This document shows positions 9,061 through 16,463 of a DNA stretch of 64,000 nt, piece by piece; position 1 is the first letter of the stretch; every line of letters starts with the position of its first letter. The notes below the pieces were generated by a model that was not told the DNA's origin, did not search any database, and was given only the letters and a program-made list of their open reading frames with translations. The DNA comes from UBA12087 sp964370815. Its GTDB lineage: Bacteria; Chloroflexota; Anaerolineae; Anaerolineales; Villigracilaceae. Made by a program: the position numbers and the translations under genes. Location: positions 1 through 64,000 of the forward strand of contig CAYJKQ010000005.1 of NCBI GenBank assembly GCA_964370815.1. The letters run 5' to 3'.

Positions 9061-9105
9061 AGCTTAACTATTAATTATACGGACTGATAGGACGTTTCAT
9101 TTTTG
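9061..9105 (-). promoter_or_regulatory. attI-like recombination site with embedded TATAAT box (copy 1)
   Basis: On the minus strand the core AGTCCGTATAATTAATAGTT runs into GTTAAGC, a perfect GTTRRRY box (9062-9068). The TATAAT at 9074-9079 points toward the cassette gene and could be the cassette promoter Pc. The same core recurs at 16464 and 52520, and in degraded form at 54191. An integrase fragment lies directly behind it, transcribed in the opposite direction, as in true integrons. Confidence 0.65.
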
Positions 9106-9205
9106 CAAAATAAACACCTTATCGAAACTTGTTTGTATTGAATTAATATCTGATTATTCAAAGCATCAAGCCATAGCCCAATCTAAATTAAATTATATAT
9201 CAATA

Positions 9206-9379
9206 CTTTTCGGAACCATATACCCAAGACCGGGTAAGCTCCTCCAAATCCTAAAAAATTTTTACCAGCATCGCAATGCTATTCGTCTAAAGCATTACTC
9301 CTACAGAACCGAGAAAACCTATATCCACTGGTACAGGCGTTATATCCTGTTTCACAACAAACGCCACCCGGCAGAAATG
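9206..9379 (+). pseudogene. Truncated integron integrase (IntI N-terminal fragment)
   Basis: The plus strand encodes, without an in-frame ATG, a stretch containing HYSYRTEKTYIHW and ILFHNKRHPAEMG. This matches the N-terminal SAM-like DNA-binding domain of integron integrases (IntI1 has HYSLRTEQAYVNW and FHGVRHPATLG at this place). Similarity stops after PAEMG; the frame then runs on with unrelated residues to a stop near 9535. No catalytic domain, with its Arg-His-Arg-Tyr residues, is present. The fragment is divergent from the attI-like site and cassette, the standard integron layout, so it is the remnant of the integrase of this array. Confidence 0.8.
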
Positions 9380-9540
9380 GGGTACAGGAACATATCGTTC
9401 CTATGCTCCAATCAATACGCCCGGTATCAGGGCATAATGGTAATTATTCCTGCTGCCACCAGAAAAATCATCGCGGTCCTCCCTCCACGGAAATCCCCCG
9501 AAATACCTGAAATATACGACACTCTGATCTGGTGACAAAT
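9380..9540. other. Unassigned stretch between intI remnant and ars operon
   Basis: No gene is supported. A short hairpin AGGAAC-ATATC-GTTCCT lies near 9384-9400. The integrase similarity ends at the left border, so a deletion or insertion junction lies here. Confidence 0.4.
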
Positions 9541-9542
9541 AT

Positions 9543-9574
9543 CATATTCCTAATAACGAATATGTAAGTATAAT
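9543..9574 (+). promoter_or_regulatory. Promoter and probable ArsR operator
   Basis: A dyad CATATTC-N8-GAATATG (9543-9564) immediately precedes TATAAT (9569-9574), 24 bases before the arsR start codon. A palindrome over the -35/-10 spacer is the usual ArsR/SmtB operator position, so As(III) binding to the regulator would release transcription of the operon. Confidence 0.65.
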
Positions 9575-9597
9575 ACAACACATTCAGAGGTACGAAT

Positions 9598-9972
9598 ATG
9601 GTAAAAGAGAATCCGTCCACCCAGCTAAACAAAGTCAGCGTCCTACTGCAAGCCATCAGCCCCGAGCCATGCCTCCGCATCCTGCTGGCGATCGGGCTTG
9701 GCGAAGCCTGTGTCTGCCACCTGGAGGCATTCCTCGGCTACCGTCAGGCGTATATCTCCCAACAACTGATGGCGTTGCGTGAGGCAGGGCTGTTGATCCC
9801 ACGCAGGGACGGCAAGTATATTTTCTACCGGCTGGAAAATCCTGAGATCATCGCTGTCATAAGGTTGGCAGGAAAACTGGCAGGGCTGGACCCGTCCGAT
9901 CTGACAACAGAGATGAGTACGGATCAAGCCATGTGCTGCTGCCCCGCTTGTTCCATTCCTAACGCCTCCTAA
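9598..9972 (+). CDS. arsR: ArsR-family metalloregulator
   Basis: A 124-residue winged-helix repressor. The helix-turn-helix covers VCHLEAFLGYRQAYISQQLMALREAGL, and the wing is PRRDGKYIFYRL. The metal-binding motif is present as ACVCHLE (consensus ELCVCDL), and a second Cys cluster CCCPAC lies at the C-terminus, which suggests As(III) or a related thiophilic metal as inducer. It starts the ars operon and has a dyad operator in front. Ribosome-binding sequence AGAGG precedes the ATG. Confidence 0.9.
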   Translation: MVKENPSTQLNKVSVLLQAISPEPCLRILLAIGLGEACVCHLEAFLGYRQAYISQQLMALREAGLLIPRRDGKYIFYRLENPEIIAVIRLAGKLAGLDPSDLTTEMSTDQAMCCCPACSIPNAS

Positions 9973-10052
9973 ATGGAAGGTGGGTCAGGAAATTCATGCC
10001 ATCCTTCAAAGCCCTAGAGCGGTGAAGAGGTGGCAATGATAACGGAGAAACC

Positions 10053-11531
10053 ATGGAAGTTCTGGAATTCATATCGAAACTAGTCTACGGCGGACTGGGC
10101 AACCTGGCAGCTTATCTCGCCGCCCATGTCCTGCTCTGCCTGCTGCCGGCCTTCTATATTGCCGGTGCGATGACCGCCCTGATCCCCAAGGAGACGGTCA
10201 CCCGCTTCCTGGGACGCAACACGCCCAAGTGGATCTCCTACCCGGCTTCCGCGGCAGCAGGCTTCCTGCTGGCGGTCTGCTCCTGCACGGTCATCCCGCT
10301 CTTCGCGGGCATCTACAAGAAAGGTGCGGGGCTGGGTCCGGCGATCACCTTCCTGTTCGTGGCGCCTGCGATCAACATCCTGGCGCTGGTCTATACCGGC
10401 GCCGTGATCGGCATGGACCTGGCGATCGCCCGGCTGATCCTTTCGTTGGCTTTCGGCATTAGCATCGGCATGATCATGGCGCTCATCTTCCGCAAGGCAG
10501 ATGCCGAGCACGATGCCGCCACCGACGCAATGTTTGCCGGCCAGGCAGCCATGCGCCGGGTGGCAGTGGTCTTCCTGCTGGCGCTGGTCTTCCTGCTGGT
10601 GGCGGGCACCTTCCAATTTAATTTCCTGACCCGCACCTATGCCCAGGTGAACCTGCCGGTGAACGGCATGGATACCTTCCAGCAGTGGCTATATAAACTG
10701 GTCCCCTTTGATCCGGCGCGGGGCGAAGAGGGGGTCACTGCCCAGGGGACGATCCTGATAGGGATGCTGGCGCTGATCGGGCTGACCTCATGGAGAGGCA
10801 TCGAAAAGATCCACGAGAGGTTCAATGCCTGGACCTGGATCTCGACCGGACTGGTAGGATTGACCCTGTTGGTGGCTGCCCTTGGGTTCGCGCCGCAGGC
10901 TGGTGTCCTGACGCTGGCGCTGACAGGCAAGTTCTTCGGCGTGCTGCTCGCTGTGATCGCCCTGGGCTGGTTGCTTGTCAAAGGCTTGAGCCGCGATGAG
11001 ACCCGTGATTTCCTGTGGGAATCCTGGCGCTTCGTCAAGCAGATCTTCCCCCTGCTGGTGGTGGGTGTCTTCGTTGTGGGCGTGATCCGTGTCCTGATCA
11101 AGCCGGAGTGGATCCAGTTTGTCGCCGGGGAGAATACTGTTTTGGGGAACCTGGTTGGTGTGGTCTTCGGCGTCTTCATGTACTTCCCGACGCTGGTCGA
11201 GGTTCCGATAGCCCAGATGTTCCTCAGCCTGGGCATGCACCGCGGTCCGCTACTGGCTTACCTGATCTCGGACCCCGAGCTCAGCCTGCAGAGTATCCTG
11301 ATCGTCTCCACCATCATCGGCAAGCTCAAATCCTGGACGTACGTCGCCTGGGTGGCGCTGTTCAGCACGCTGGCCGGGTTGATCTACGGCACCTGGGTGG
11401 ACGGCACATCCATCGGGCTGGTGGCATTATACCTGGCAGGTTTCCTGGCGGCGTTGGCTGGCGTGATGTGGCTGGTCAATCGCTGCAATCAACAAAATGC
11501 GGCTGCCACGAAAACCGCATCCTCTGTTTGA
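10053..11531 (+). CDS. ArsP/DUF318-type permease
   Basis: A 492-residue polytopic membrane protein, permease family DUF318/ArsP, with roughly ten or more hydrophobic helices and a long soluble loop in the middle. The motif SCTVIPLFAGIYKKGAGLGPAITFLFVAPAIN (residues ~87-118, with the conserved Cys-Thr) and its C-terminal pseudo-repeat near PTLVEVPIAQ are typical. Members export organoarsenicals (ArsP) or other metal species. In this operon, next to arsR and a redox-active thioredoxin, an arsenic or related efflux role is likely. GC content is visibly higher than in the flanking genes. Confidence 0.85.
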   Translation: MEVLEFISKLVYGGLGNLAAYLAAHVLLCLLPAFYIAGAMTALIPKETVTRFLGRNTPKWISYPASAAAGFLLAVCSCTVIPLFAGIYKKGAGLGPAITFLFVAPAINILALVYTGAVIGMDLAIARLILSLAFGISIGMIMALIFRKADAEHDAATDAMFAGQAAMRRVAVVFLLALVFLLVAGTFQFNFLTRTYAQVNLPVNGMDTFQQWLYKLVPFDPARGEEGVTAQGTILIGMLALIGLTSWRGIEKIHERFNAWTWISTGLVGLTLLVAALGFAPQAGVLTLALTGKFFGVLLAVIALGWLLVKGLSRDETRDFLWESWRFVKQIFPLLVVGVFVVGVIRVLIKPEWIQFVAGENTVLGNLVGVVFGVFMYFPTLVEVPIAQMFLSLGMHRGPLLAYLISDPELSLQSILIVSTIIGKLKSWTYVAWVALFSTLAGLIYGTWVDGTSIGLVALYLAGFLAALAGVMWLVNRCNQQNAAATKTASSV

Positions 11532-11565
11532 TATCAAACCAATCCCAAAAAAGGAGAATAAAAAC

Positions 11566-11817
11566 ATGCTTACCATCAAAATTCTTGGTTCCGGCTGCCC
11601 CAACTGCAAGAGACTGGAAGCGCTTACCCGCCAGGCGGTGGAAGGGCTGGGGATCGAGGCTGAGGTCAACAAGGTGACGAACTACAATGACATCATGACC
11701 TACAACATCATGTCCACGCCCGGGCTGGTGATCAACGAGAAGCTGGTGTCCTTCGGGCGCATCCCCTCCCTGGCGGAGATCACCACGTTCCTGACCAATT
11801 CCCTGGTGGAGGGATGA
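11566..11817 (+). CDS. Small redox-active thioredoxin-family protein
   Basis: An 83-residue thioredoxin-fold protein with active site GCPNCKRLE, matching the small redox-active disulfide protein family (TIGR00412 type). AAGGAGAATAAAAAC precedes the ATG at 11566. A longer frame from 11497 overlaps the permease gene and lacks this. Such proteins commonly sit beside DUF318 permeases in ars clusters, where they may act with the permease or reduce arsenic species. The end (LVEGstop) is followed by a decayed ynfA-like gene. Confidence 0.85.
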   Translation: MLTIKILGSGCPNCKRLEALTRQAVEGLGIEAEVNKVTNYNDIMTYNIMSTPGLVINEKLVSFGRIPSLAEITTFLTNSLVEG

Positions 11818-11854
11818 TGAAGAGGAAATCCGCCAGTTCATGCTGAAGGTCTTT

Positions 11855-12095
11855 GTCAAGAAGATAGTATCAGGTTCGGGCTGATTGGCGGAATTGTGTT
11901 GGTATTATATGGCATTATTCCGACGCTTCAGCCAGCATCCTTCAACCTTGGCGAGTGTATGCCGCGTATGGTGGAGTCTTTATCATTCTGTCGTTGTTGC
12001 AGGGCGGGCAAATTGATAAAAAAATCCCAGACACGTTCGACCTAATTGGAGCTTGATATACCTGATTGGTGTGAGCGTGATGATGTACTGAATGC
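11855..12095 (+). pseudogene. Broken YnfA/UPF0060-like membrane protein gene
   Basis: Three frames have to be joined to read a UPF0060-like sequence: GLIGGIVLVLYGIIPTLQP, then RVYAAYGGVFIILSLLQGG followed by DTFDLIGA and a stop, then YLIGVSVMMY. The YGG(V)FI and DxxDLIGA elements are characteristic of YnfA, a small four-helix membrane protein often carried in ars operons. At least two frameshifts, near 11953 and 12052, mean it is not functional as read. The N-terminus is also missing. Confidence 0.7.
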
Positions 12096-12107
12096 GAGGA
12101 TAAACCT

Positions 12108-12509
12108 ATGAAGCGAAAAGTCTTATTTTTATGCACGGGAAATTCCTGCCGCTCCCAGATGGCGGAGGCGATTGTCAACGCGCTATTGGGGGATGAATGG
12201 CAGGCGGTCAGCGCGGGGACGAAGCCCGCGGGTTACATCCACCCCAAGGCGTTGGCGGCGCTTTCAGAAATCGGGATCCAGCACGAGGGTCGCTCGAAGC
12301 AGGTGGACGAGTTTCGGAAGATGGACTTCGATGTCGTTGTCACCGTCTGCGATTCTGCAGCGGAGGAATGCCCCGTCTGGCTGGGGAAGGGGAAGCGCAC
12401 CCATCACAGTTTTCCAGATCCAGCGCTGACCGATAATATGGATGATTTTCGTAAAGTGCGTGATGACATCGAGTGTGAAATTCCCCAACTGCTGATGCAT
12501 GTTGGATAA
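12108..12509 (+). CDS. arsC: Arsenate reductase, thioredoxin-dependent (LMW-PTP type)
   Basis: A 133-residue protein of the low-molecular-weight phosphatase fold. The P-loop CTGNSCRS (residues ~9-16, CX5R) opens the protein. The later VTVCDSAAEECP supplies the other two redox Cys residues used in the ArsC triple-Cys relay, and SFPDPA carries the general-acid Asp. It reduces As(V) to As(III) for export by the adjacent Acr3. It is 21 bases upstream of acr3 in the same operon. Confidence 0.93.
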   Translation: MKRKVLFLCTGNSCRSQMAEAIVNALLGDEWQAVSAGTKPAGYIHPKALAALSEIGIQHEGRSKQVDEFRKMDFDVVVTVCDSAAEECPVWLGKGKRTHHSFPDPALTDNMDDFRKVRDDIECEIPQLLMHVG

Positions 12510-12530
12510 TCATAGGATCTGGAGGTTTTC

Positions 12531-13676
12531 ATGTCTGAAGTTGCTGTAGCCAAAGCGCCGGCGAAAAGCCTGAGCAAACAACTGTCCTTTCTCGACCGCT
12601 ACCTGACTCTGTGGATTTTTCTGGCGATGGCAATAGGGGTCTTGATCGGTTTCCTGTTTCCTGCAGGAGTCGAGCGATTCAATGCGGTGGTCTCGGTGGG
12701 GACGACCAACATCCCAATTGCGATTGGCTTGATCCTGATGATGTACCCACCTTTCACCAAGGTGAAGTACGAGGAGTTGGGAGATGTCTTTCGCAACAAG
12801 AAGGTTTTGTCTCTCTCGCTGATCCAGAACTGGATCATTGGTCCCATACTGATGTTCGTGCTGGCGATCATTTTTCTGCGTGGCTACCCCGAATACATTG
12901 CGGGTCTGATCATGATCGGGCTGGCGCGCTGTATCGCGATGGTGATCGTATGGAATGAACTGGCGCATGGTGATACGGAATATGCTGCAGGGCTGGTGGC
13001 GTTCAACAGCATTTTTCAAGTGCTGTTCTATAGCGTATATGCCTACATCTTCCTGACGATCCTGCCGACCTGGTTTGGACTGGAAGGCGTAGTTGTGAAC
13101 ATCACGATTGGTCAAATTGCCGAGAGTGTTTTCATCTACCTGGGCAATCCGTTCCTGGCGGGCTTTTTCACCCGATTGATCTTGGTACGTGCCAAAGGCA
13201 AGGAGTGGTATTACAAGAAATTCGTGCCGCGCCTCAGCTCGCTCACGCTGATTGCTTTGCTGTTCACAATTGTGGTCATGTTCTCTCTCAAAGGTAACCT
13301 GATCGTACAGATCCCGCTGGATGTTGTGCGCATTGCCATTCCGTTATTGATCTATTTTGTTGTGATGTTCCTGATCTCGTTCTGGATGGGACACCGCCTC
13401 GGTGCGGATTATTCCAAGACAACCACGCTCTCCTTCACTGCCGCCAGCAATAACTTCGAGCTGGCAATTGCAGTGGCAGTGGCGGTCTTTGGCATCAGCA
13501 GCGGAGCGGCATTCGCGGCAGTGATCGGTCCGCTGGTGGAAGTGCCTGTCATGATAGGTCTGGTGAACGTGGCGTTTTGGTTCCAGAAGCGATGGTATCC
13601 GCAAGCCGCGTCTGCCCCGGTGAGGATCGCCGCGGCGCAGGAAGTCTGCCCGCCCGATGAGCGGTTGGTGAAGTAG
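12531..13676 (+). CDS. acr3: Arsenite efflux transporter, ACR3 family
   Basis: A 381-residue inner-membrane transporter of the bile/arsenite/riboflavin superfamily with ten expected helices. The ACR3 signature is clear: LTLWIFLAMAIGVLIG at the N-terminus, MMYPPFTKVKYEEL, and GLARCIAMVIVWNELA with the essential Cys in helix 4. A second conserved stretch is TLSFTAASNNFELAIAVA. GGAGG precedes the start. It is the final gene of the ars operon and is followed by a strong terminator. Confidence 0.93.
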   Translation: MSEVAVAKAPAKSLSKQLSFLDRYLTLWIFLAMAIGVLIGFLFPAGVERFNAVVSVGTTNIPIAIGLILMMYPPFTKVKYEELGDVFRNKKVLSLSLIQNWIIGPILMFVLAIIFLRGYPEYIAGLIMIGLARCIAMVIVWNELAHGDTEYAAGLVAFNSIFQVLFYSVYAYIFLTILPTWFGLEGVVVNITIGQIAESVFIYLGNPFLAGFFTRLILVRAKGKEWYYKKFVPRLSSLTLIALLFTIVVMFSLKGNLIVQIPLDVVRIAIPLLIYFVVMFLISFWMGHRLGADYSKTTTLSFTAASNNFELAIAVAVAVFGISSGAAFAAVIGPLVEVPVMIGLVNVAFWFQKRWYPQAASAPVRIAAAQEVCPPDERLVK

Positions 13677-13682
13677 ACAAAT

Positions 13683-13716
13683 AAAAAGCGGCGGAGGCTG
13701 GTCTCCGACGCTTTTT
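13683..13716 (+). terminator. Terminator of the ars operon
   Basis: AAAAAGCGGCGGAG / CTCCGACGCTTTTT forms a 14-bp stem with one mismatch and a six-base loop. It is symmetrical and would work in both directions; it lies 7 bases after the acr3 stop. Confidence 0.88.
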
Positions 13717-13847
13717 ATTCTAGCCTGATCGAGCAATCAGTTTTATGGGAAAAAATCACAAAAACAGGACATCCTGCCGCCTATGCTCGTAATCGAAACT
13801 TTTACCCATACATCATACTCAGTCCGCACGGGGAGGTATTAGTGTTG

Positions 13848-14026
13848 ATCTAACGTTTTGCGTTACTGGCGCTGGGGAAGGCGTGGATTCTGTTCGAGAG
13901 TAGAAAAAACTCGAAGCCAGCCTGCCGTGGTGGTCTAGGCCAGGGAAAAATGCTTGAAAATGGTGGCAGAATCCCCAGCGTCCAGTGTAAGGTACCGGGA
14001 GATCTAACCGGTACGCTTTATTGGGC
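13848..14026 (-). other. attC-like site after the GNAT gene (distal end of second array)
   Basis: On the minus strand it begins GCCCAATAAAGCG and ends AACGCAAAACGTTAGAT: end boxes GCCCAAT and GTTAGAT fit RYYYAAC (one change) and GTTRRRY. The arms pair over a long distance (CACTGGACGCTGGGGATTCTG against CAGAATCCACGCCTTCCCCAGCGCCAGTAA), the long imperfect stem of an attC. The inner part is near-identical in design to the site at 15722-15876. Confidence 0.75.
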
Positions 14027-14068
14027 GGCTTTTGAATTGCATAACCAAATTTATTTCGCTTGCTTGTC

Positions 14069-14647
14069 TTAGCTAAGCCGCTTTTCGAGTGTCAGAGATG
14101 CTTGTGCTGCCTCGGAAAATTGATTTGCTCCATCATATTCAATAATCTTATTGAAACCCTGCTGTATCCAGAAGCGGATGGCTACCCAATTCTTTAGATA
14201 AACAGCTAGCCATATCGCGATGTAACCGCAATCTGCTAATTGCTTAGCTAACCCTTCCACTATTTCTTGAGCAAAACGTTTTCCTTGAAATTCCGGGTGT
14301 ATCACAAACATCGAGATAAAAGCTGTGGCTGGTTGAGGAAGGCGAGGGGAGTAATGCTGTAAATGAAAATAACCAATAATCTTTCTGCTATCCTTGACTT
14401 CCAAGCACTGGAGACGAAAGCCTTTATTTTCATCCGTTTCAGATAAGCTTTTTTCTACTAACAGTTTGATTTCATTCTCATCAACGATAGAAAATGTAGG
14501 ATCCCATTGCTCAACGTAATTACATGAGGTGAATATCTCAGTAAGGAGCGAAACATCTTGAATTCTACAGTCTTTGATATGTACCCGCTCGGTAAACCAT
14601 TCGGGAGCGAGGTATTTTGCTATGGGTTCGTATTTACCGTTTTGCAT
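14069..14647 (-). CDS. GNAT-family acetyltransferase, probable cassette gene
   Basis: A 192-residue protein of the Gcn5-related N-acetyltransferase fold. The acetyl-CoA-binding motif A is visible as FVIHPEFQGKRFAQEIVEG, preceded by the beta strand IIGYFHLQHY and followed by AIWLAVYLKNWVAIRFWIQQGF. The acceptor is unknown. The stop codon lies 43 bases before an attC-like site and another attC-like site lies upstream, so it occupies one full cassette in the second array. It is AT-richer than the ars genes beside it. Confidence 0.8.
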   Translation of the reverse strand: MQNGKYEPIAKYLAPEWFTERVHIKDCRIQDVSLLTEIFTSCNYVEQWDPTFSIVDENEIKLLVEKSLSETDENKGFRLQCLEVKDSRKIIGYFHLQHYSPRLPQPATAFISMFVIHPEFQGKRFAQEIVEGLAKQLADCGYIAIWLAVYLKNWVAIRFWIQQGFNKIIEYDGANQFSEAAQASLTLEKRLS

Positions 14648-14719
14648 AATCGATCTTAATTACCCTTCGATTTTCTATATACCTGACGAAATTTGAATTT
14701 CTAAGTGATTCACGTTGCG

Positions 14720-14771
14720 GCCCAACGGTTTGCGTTACCTGTTGGCGGGTGGGTTGACTGAAAGGTTAGGC
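14720..14771 (-). other. attC-like site, short (52 bp)
   Basis: Minus strand: GCCTAAC...GTTGGGC, both perfect matches to the integron boxes RYYYAAC and GTTRRRY, enclosing an imperfect palindrome. The stop codon TAA of the upstream gene (14766-14768) is inside GCCTAAC, exactly as in many cassettes. Confidence 0.75.
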
Positions 14772-15191
14772 GCGCGGCACATTGAGGGACTCATTGAATG
14801 TAGATGCATCAAAAGGTGCCGTAGATGTACCTTGATGGAAAAGCATCTGCCAACCATTGGACGTAAGTTTCCACAGAGAGCTTCTCAGTGTGTGACGAGT
14901 AAGTTCGTTATTTTCGGCGACATGGGCCGATTTATACAAGAGCAATGCAGTGCTGACGTCATGCATGTGCAAATGATAATCCTGAGACCATTCTTGAACG
15001 GGCTCATCAGGGTTTTCATCAGTTAGTAGGCTAACAATTTCCGACTTGGAATAAGTTGATCCAGACCGGCCAAATTCCATGAAATCATCATGCAATAGCC
15101 TAGAGATGAAATTGATGTCGCGTCTTAGTTCAGGCTGATGCAGCGCCACCTCTTGCGACTTAAGTATGGAGAGCAATTCGTTCGCGTTCAT
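14766..15191 (-). CDS. NTF2-like (DUF4440) protein, probable cassette gene
   Basis: A 141-residue protein of the SnoaL/NTF2-like fold, DUF4440 type. It opens with an N-terminal helix (ELLSILKSQEVALHQPELRRD), then the characteristic HDDFMEFGRSGSTYSKSEIVSLL, then strands ending in WQMLFHQGTSTA. Such proteins are small cone-shaped dimers with varied roles; the ligand here is unknown. It lies between two attC-like sites and shares their strand, so it is one cassette of the array. Confidence 0.8.
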   Translation of the reverse strand: MNANELLSILKSQEVALHQPELRRDINFISRLLHDDFMEFGRSGSTYSKSEIVSLLTDENPDEPVQEWSQDYHLHMHDVSTALLLYKSAHVAENNELTRHTLRSSLWKLTSNGWQMLFHQGTSTAPFDASTFNESLNVPRA

Positions 15192-15241
15192 TGGCTTTGG
15201 TAACCTTAGTTTTGTAGTACTGTGGGGGTGAAATTAGAAGC

Positions 15242-15364
15242 GCATAACGACCGGCTTAACCCGCCGAGCGGTGCGGGACACCGCCTGCGCTATGAGACCA
15301 CCCCCAAAGCGCGTGGGGAAGCCGTTGCGCTTTAAGCGCGGTCGGGTGGAAGCCATTGTTAGGC
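15242..15364 (-). other. attC-like site (123 bp)
   Basis: Minus strand: GCCTAACAATGGCTTCCACCC ... AAGCCGGTCGTTATGC. The left box GCCTAAC is perfect and the right box GTTATGC is a common attC variant. The interior is a rich set of nested complementary arms (CCGCGCTTAAAGCGCAACGG, GGTGTCCCGCACCGCTCGGCGGG). Confidence 0.72.
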
Positions 15365-15383
15365 GGTTTTTTCAGGGGATCCT

Positions 15384-15686
15384 TTACCTCATTTTTTCGA
15401 TTTCTTCTTCTACTTCTTCCGCTCCCTCGGCATAGAACTTTTCTTCATCGGGAGCAAGCTCGCGGAGCAATCTCAGAAACTCGCCAGCATGGACACGTTC
15501 CTCATCCGCTATGTCCTTGAGCACATCCAAGGCGAGCCTGTTGTCGGTTGACTCGGCAAGCTGCATATACAACTGAATCGCTTCGTATTCTGCGGCTACC
15601 ATGAAACGAATTGCTCTGACGAGCTCCTCCTTCGTGAGCTTCCTGTCGTTTGCCAACCCTGAAAAGGACGATCCGAACTCTGGCAT
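15384..15686 (-). CDS. Encapsulated-ferritin-like (EncFtn) protein, probable cassette gene
   Basis: A 100-residue helical protein with iron-ligand residues in AAEYEAIQLYMQLAE and DIADEERVHAGEFLRLL, where Glu and ExxH supply half of a di-iron site completed by dimerisation. An acidic tail (EGAEEVEEEIEKM) follows. This arrangement and size match the encapsulated ferritin family (EncFtn), whose partners are encapsulin shells. The start at 15686 has AAAGGAG upstream; longer readings enter the attC-like site. No encapsulin gene is seen nearby. The gene lies as a single unit between attC-like sites, so it appears to have been moved as a cassette. Confidence 0.75.
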   Translation of the reverse strand: MPEFGSSFSGLANDRKLTKEELVRAIRFMVAAEYEAIQLYMQLAESTDNRLALDVLKDIADEERVHAGEFLRLLRELAPDEEKFYAEGAEEVEEEIEKMR

Positions 15687-15721
15687 GTCTATACTCCTTT
15701 CTTGCTTCTTTTCGGGTTTCC

Positions 15722-15876
15722 GCCCAACGGATTGCGTTACTGGCGCTGGGGCGGGCGTGGATTCTGCTTGCCTGCACTGTGCCACAGGCACATGTGGGAG
15801 CAGGAAAAACTTGAAGCCAAGAAAATGCTCGAAAACGCCGCAGAATCACCAGCGTCCAGTGCAAATGGTATTAGGC
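15722..15876 (-). other. attC-like site (155 bp)
   Basis: Minus strand: GCCTAATACCATTTGCACTGG ... CCAGTAACGCAATCCGTTGGGC. End boxes GCCTAAT and GTTGGGC fit the integron consensus. The long arms pair: GCACTGGACGCTGGTGATTCTG with CAGAATCCACGCCCGCCCCAGCGCCAG. The inner sequence is shared with the site at 13848 and, in part, with that at 55500. Confidence 0.75.
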
Positions 15877-15925
15877 GCTTGCTGGTTTGCATAGTCACCG
15901 TATTGTCCATTAATTCGTTTTTCCA

Positions 15926-16420
15926 TTATTGTTGATCCCACAATATACCCCAATTATTTCGGTAAGGCTCCAATTTGTTTACTGACCCCGTAAACTCCAA
16001 ATTTCGTTTTGGATTGGTATTCGCATGTGGTCGTCCATTCTTTCCAGGAGTAGAAAGCCACTTCTCAAAATCTGCAACAAGCCAGTTATTCAATAAAGAG
16101 GTGGGTAGGATGAAATACTCCATATTTCGTGTTTCATTTGTGAGATTTACCAATACCGAAAAATCATCCTCTGTCTGTAAATATAGAAAGATGCTTCCAT
16201 TTTTTTTGACACTCCACTGCCAAACATCATATTCTTCCGTTTTTGTTTTCACACGAATTCTAATATTCTTTTCTTTGTTAGCTGCCAATATATCAAATGC
16301 AGGAGCATTACGAGGTGCTAACGCAGCAATCACACCGCGTTTGAGCAATTCAGCAATAACAAAGTATTCACCCGCATTCCCTATTAATGCGCCTTCACCT
16401 AATTTTATTCTGCCTGTCAT
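15926..16420 (-). CDS. PD-(D/E)XK nuclease-like protein, first cassette of second array
   Basis: A 164-residue protein. The pattern GNAGEYFVIAELLKRG, then APAFDILAANKEKNIRIRVKTK, resembles the E...D...(Q/R)VK core of PD-(D/E)XK nucleases (Glu ~18, Asp ~44, Lys ~58). The second half (LVNLTNETRNMEYFILPTSLLNN) is like solitary proteins of that group. Activity is uncertain. It is the gene nearest the attI-like site at 16464 and is followed by an attC-like site. Confidence 0.6.
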   Translation of the reverse strand: MTGRIKLGEGALIGNAGEYFVIAELLKRGVIAALAPRNAPAFDILAANKEKNIRIRVKTKTEEYDVWQWSVKKNGSIFLYLQTEDDFSVLVNLTNETRNMEYFILPTSLLNNWLVADFEKWLSTPGKNGRPHANTNPKRNLEFTGSVNKLEPYRNNWGILWDQQ

Positions 16421-16463
16421 ATATACCTATCGCCCGAACCCGTTATCCTGTTTTAAATGAAGT

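Noticed and set aside
10080..10616. Minus-strand frames opposite the permease gene (also 10637-11240)
   Set aside because: High GC creates long antisense frames; the plus strand has coherent membrane helices and family motifs.
10790..11677. Plus-strand frames overlapping the permease in another phase
   Set aside because: Composition is shadow-like (Arg, Gly, Pro, Cys-rich) and the true permease and thioredoxin frames explain the region.
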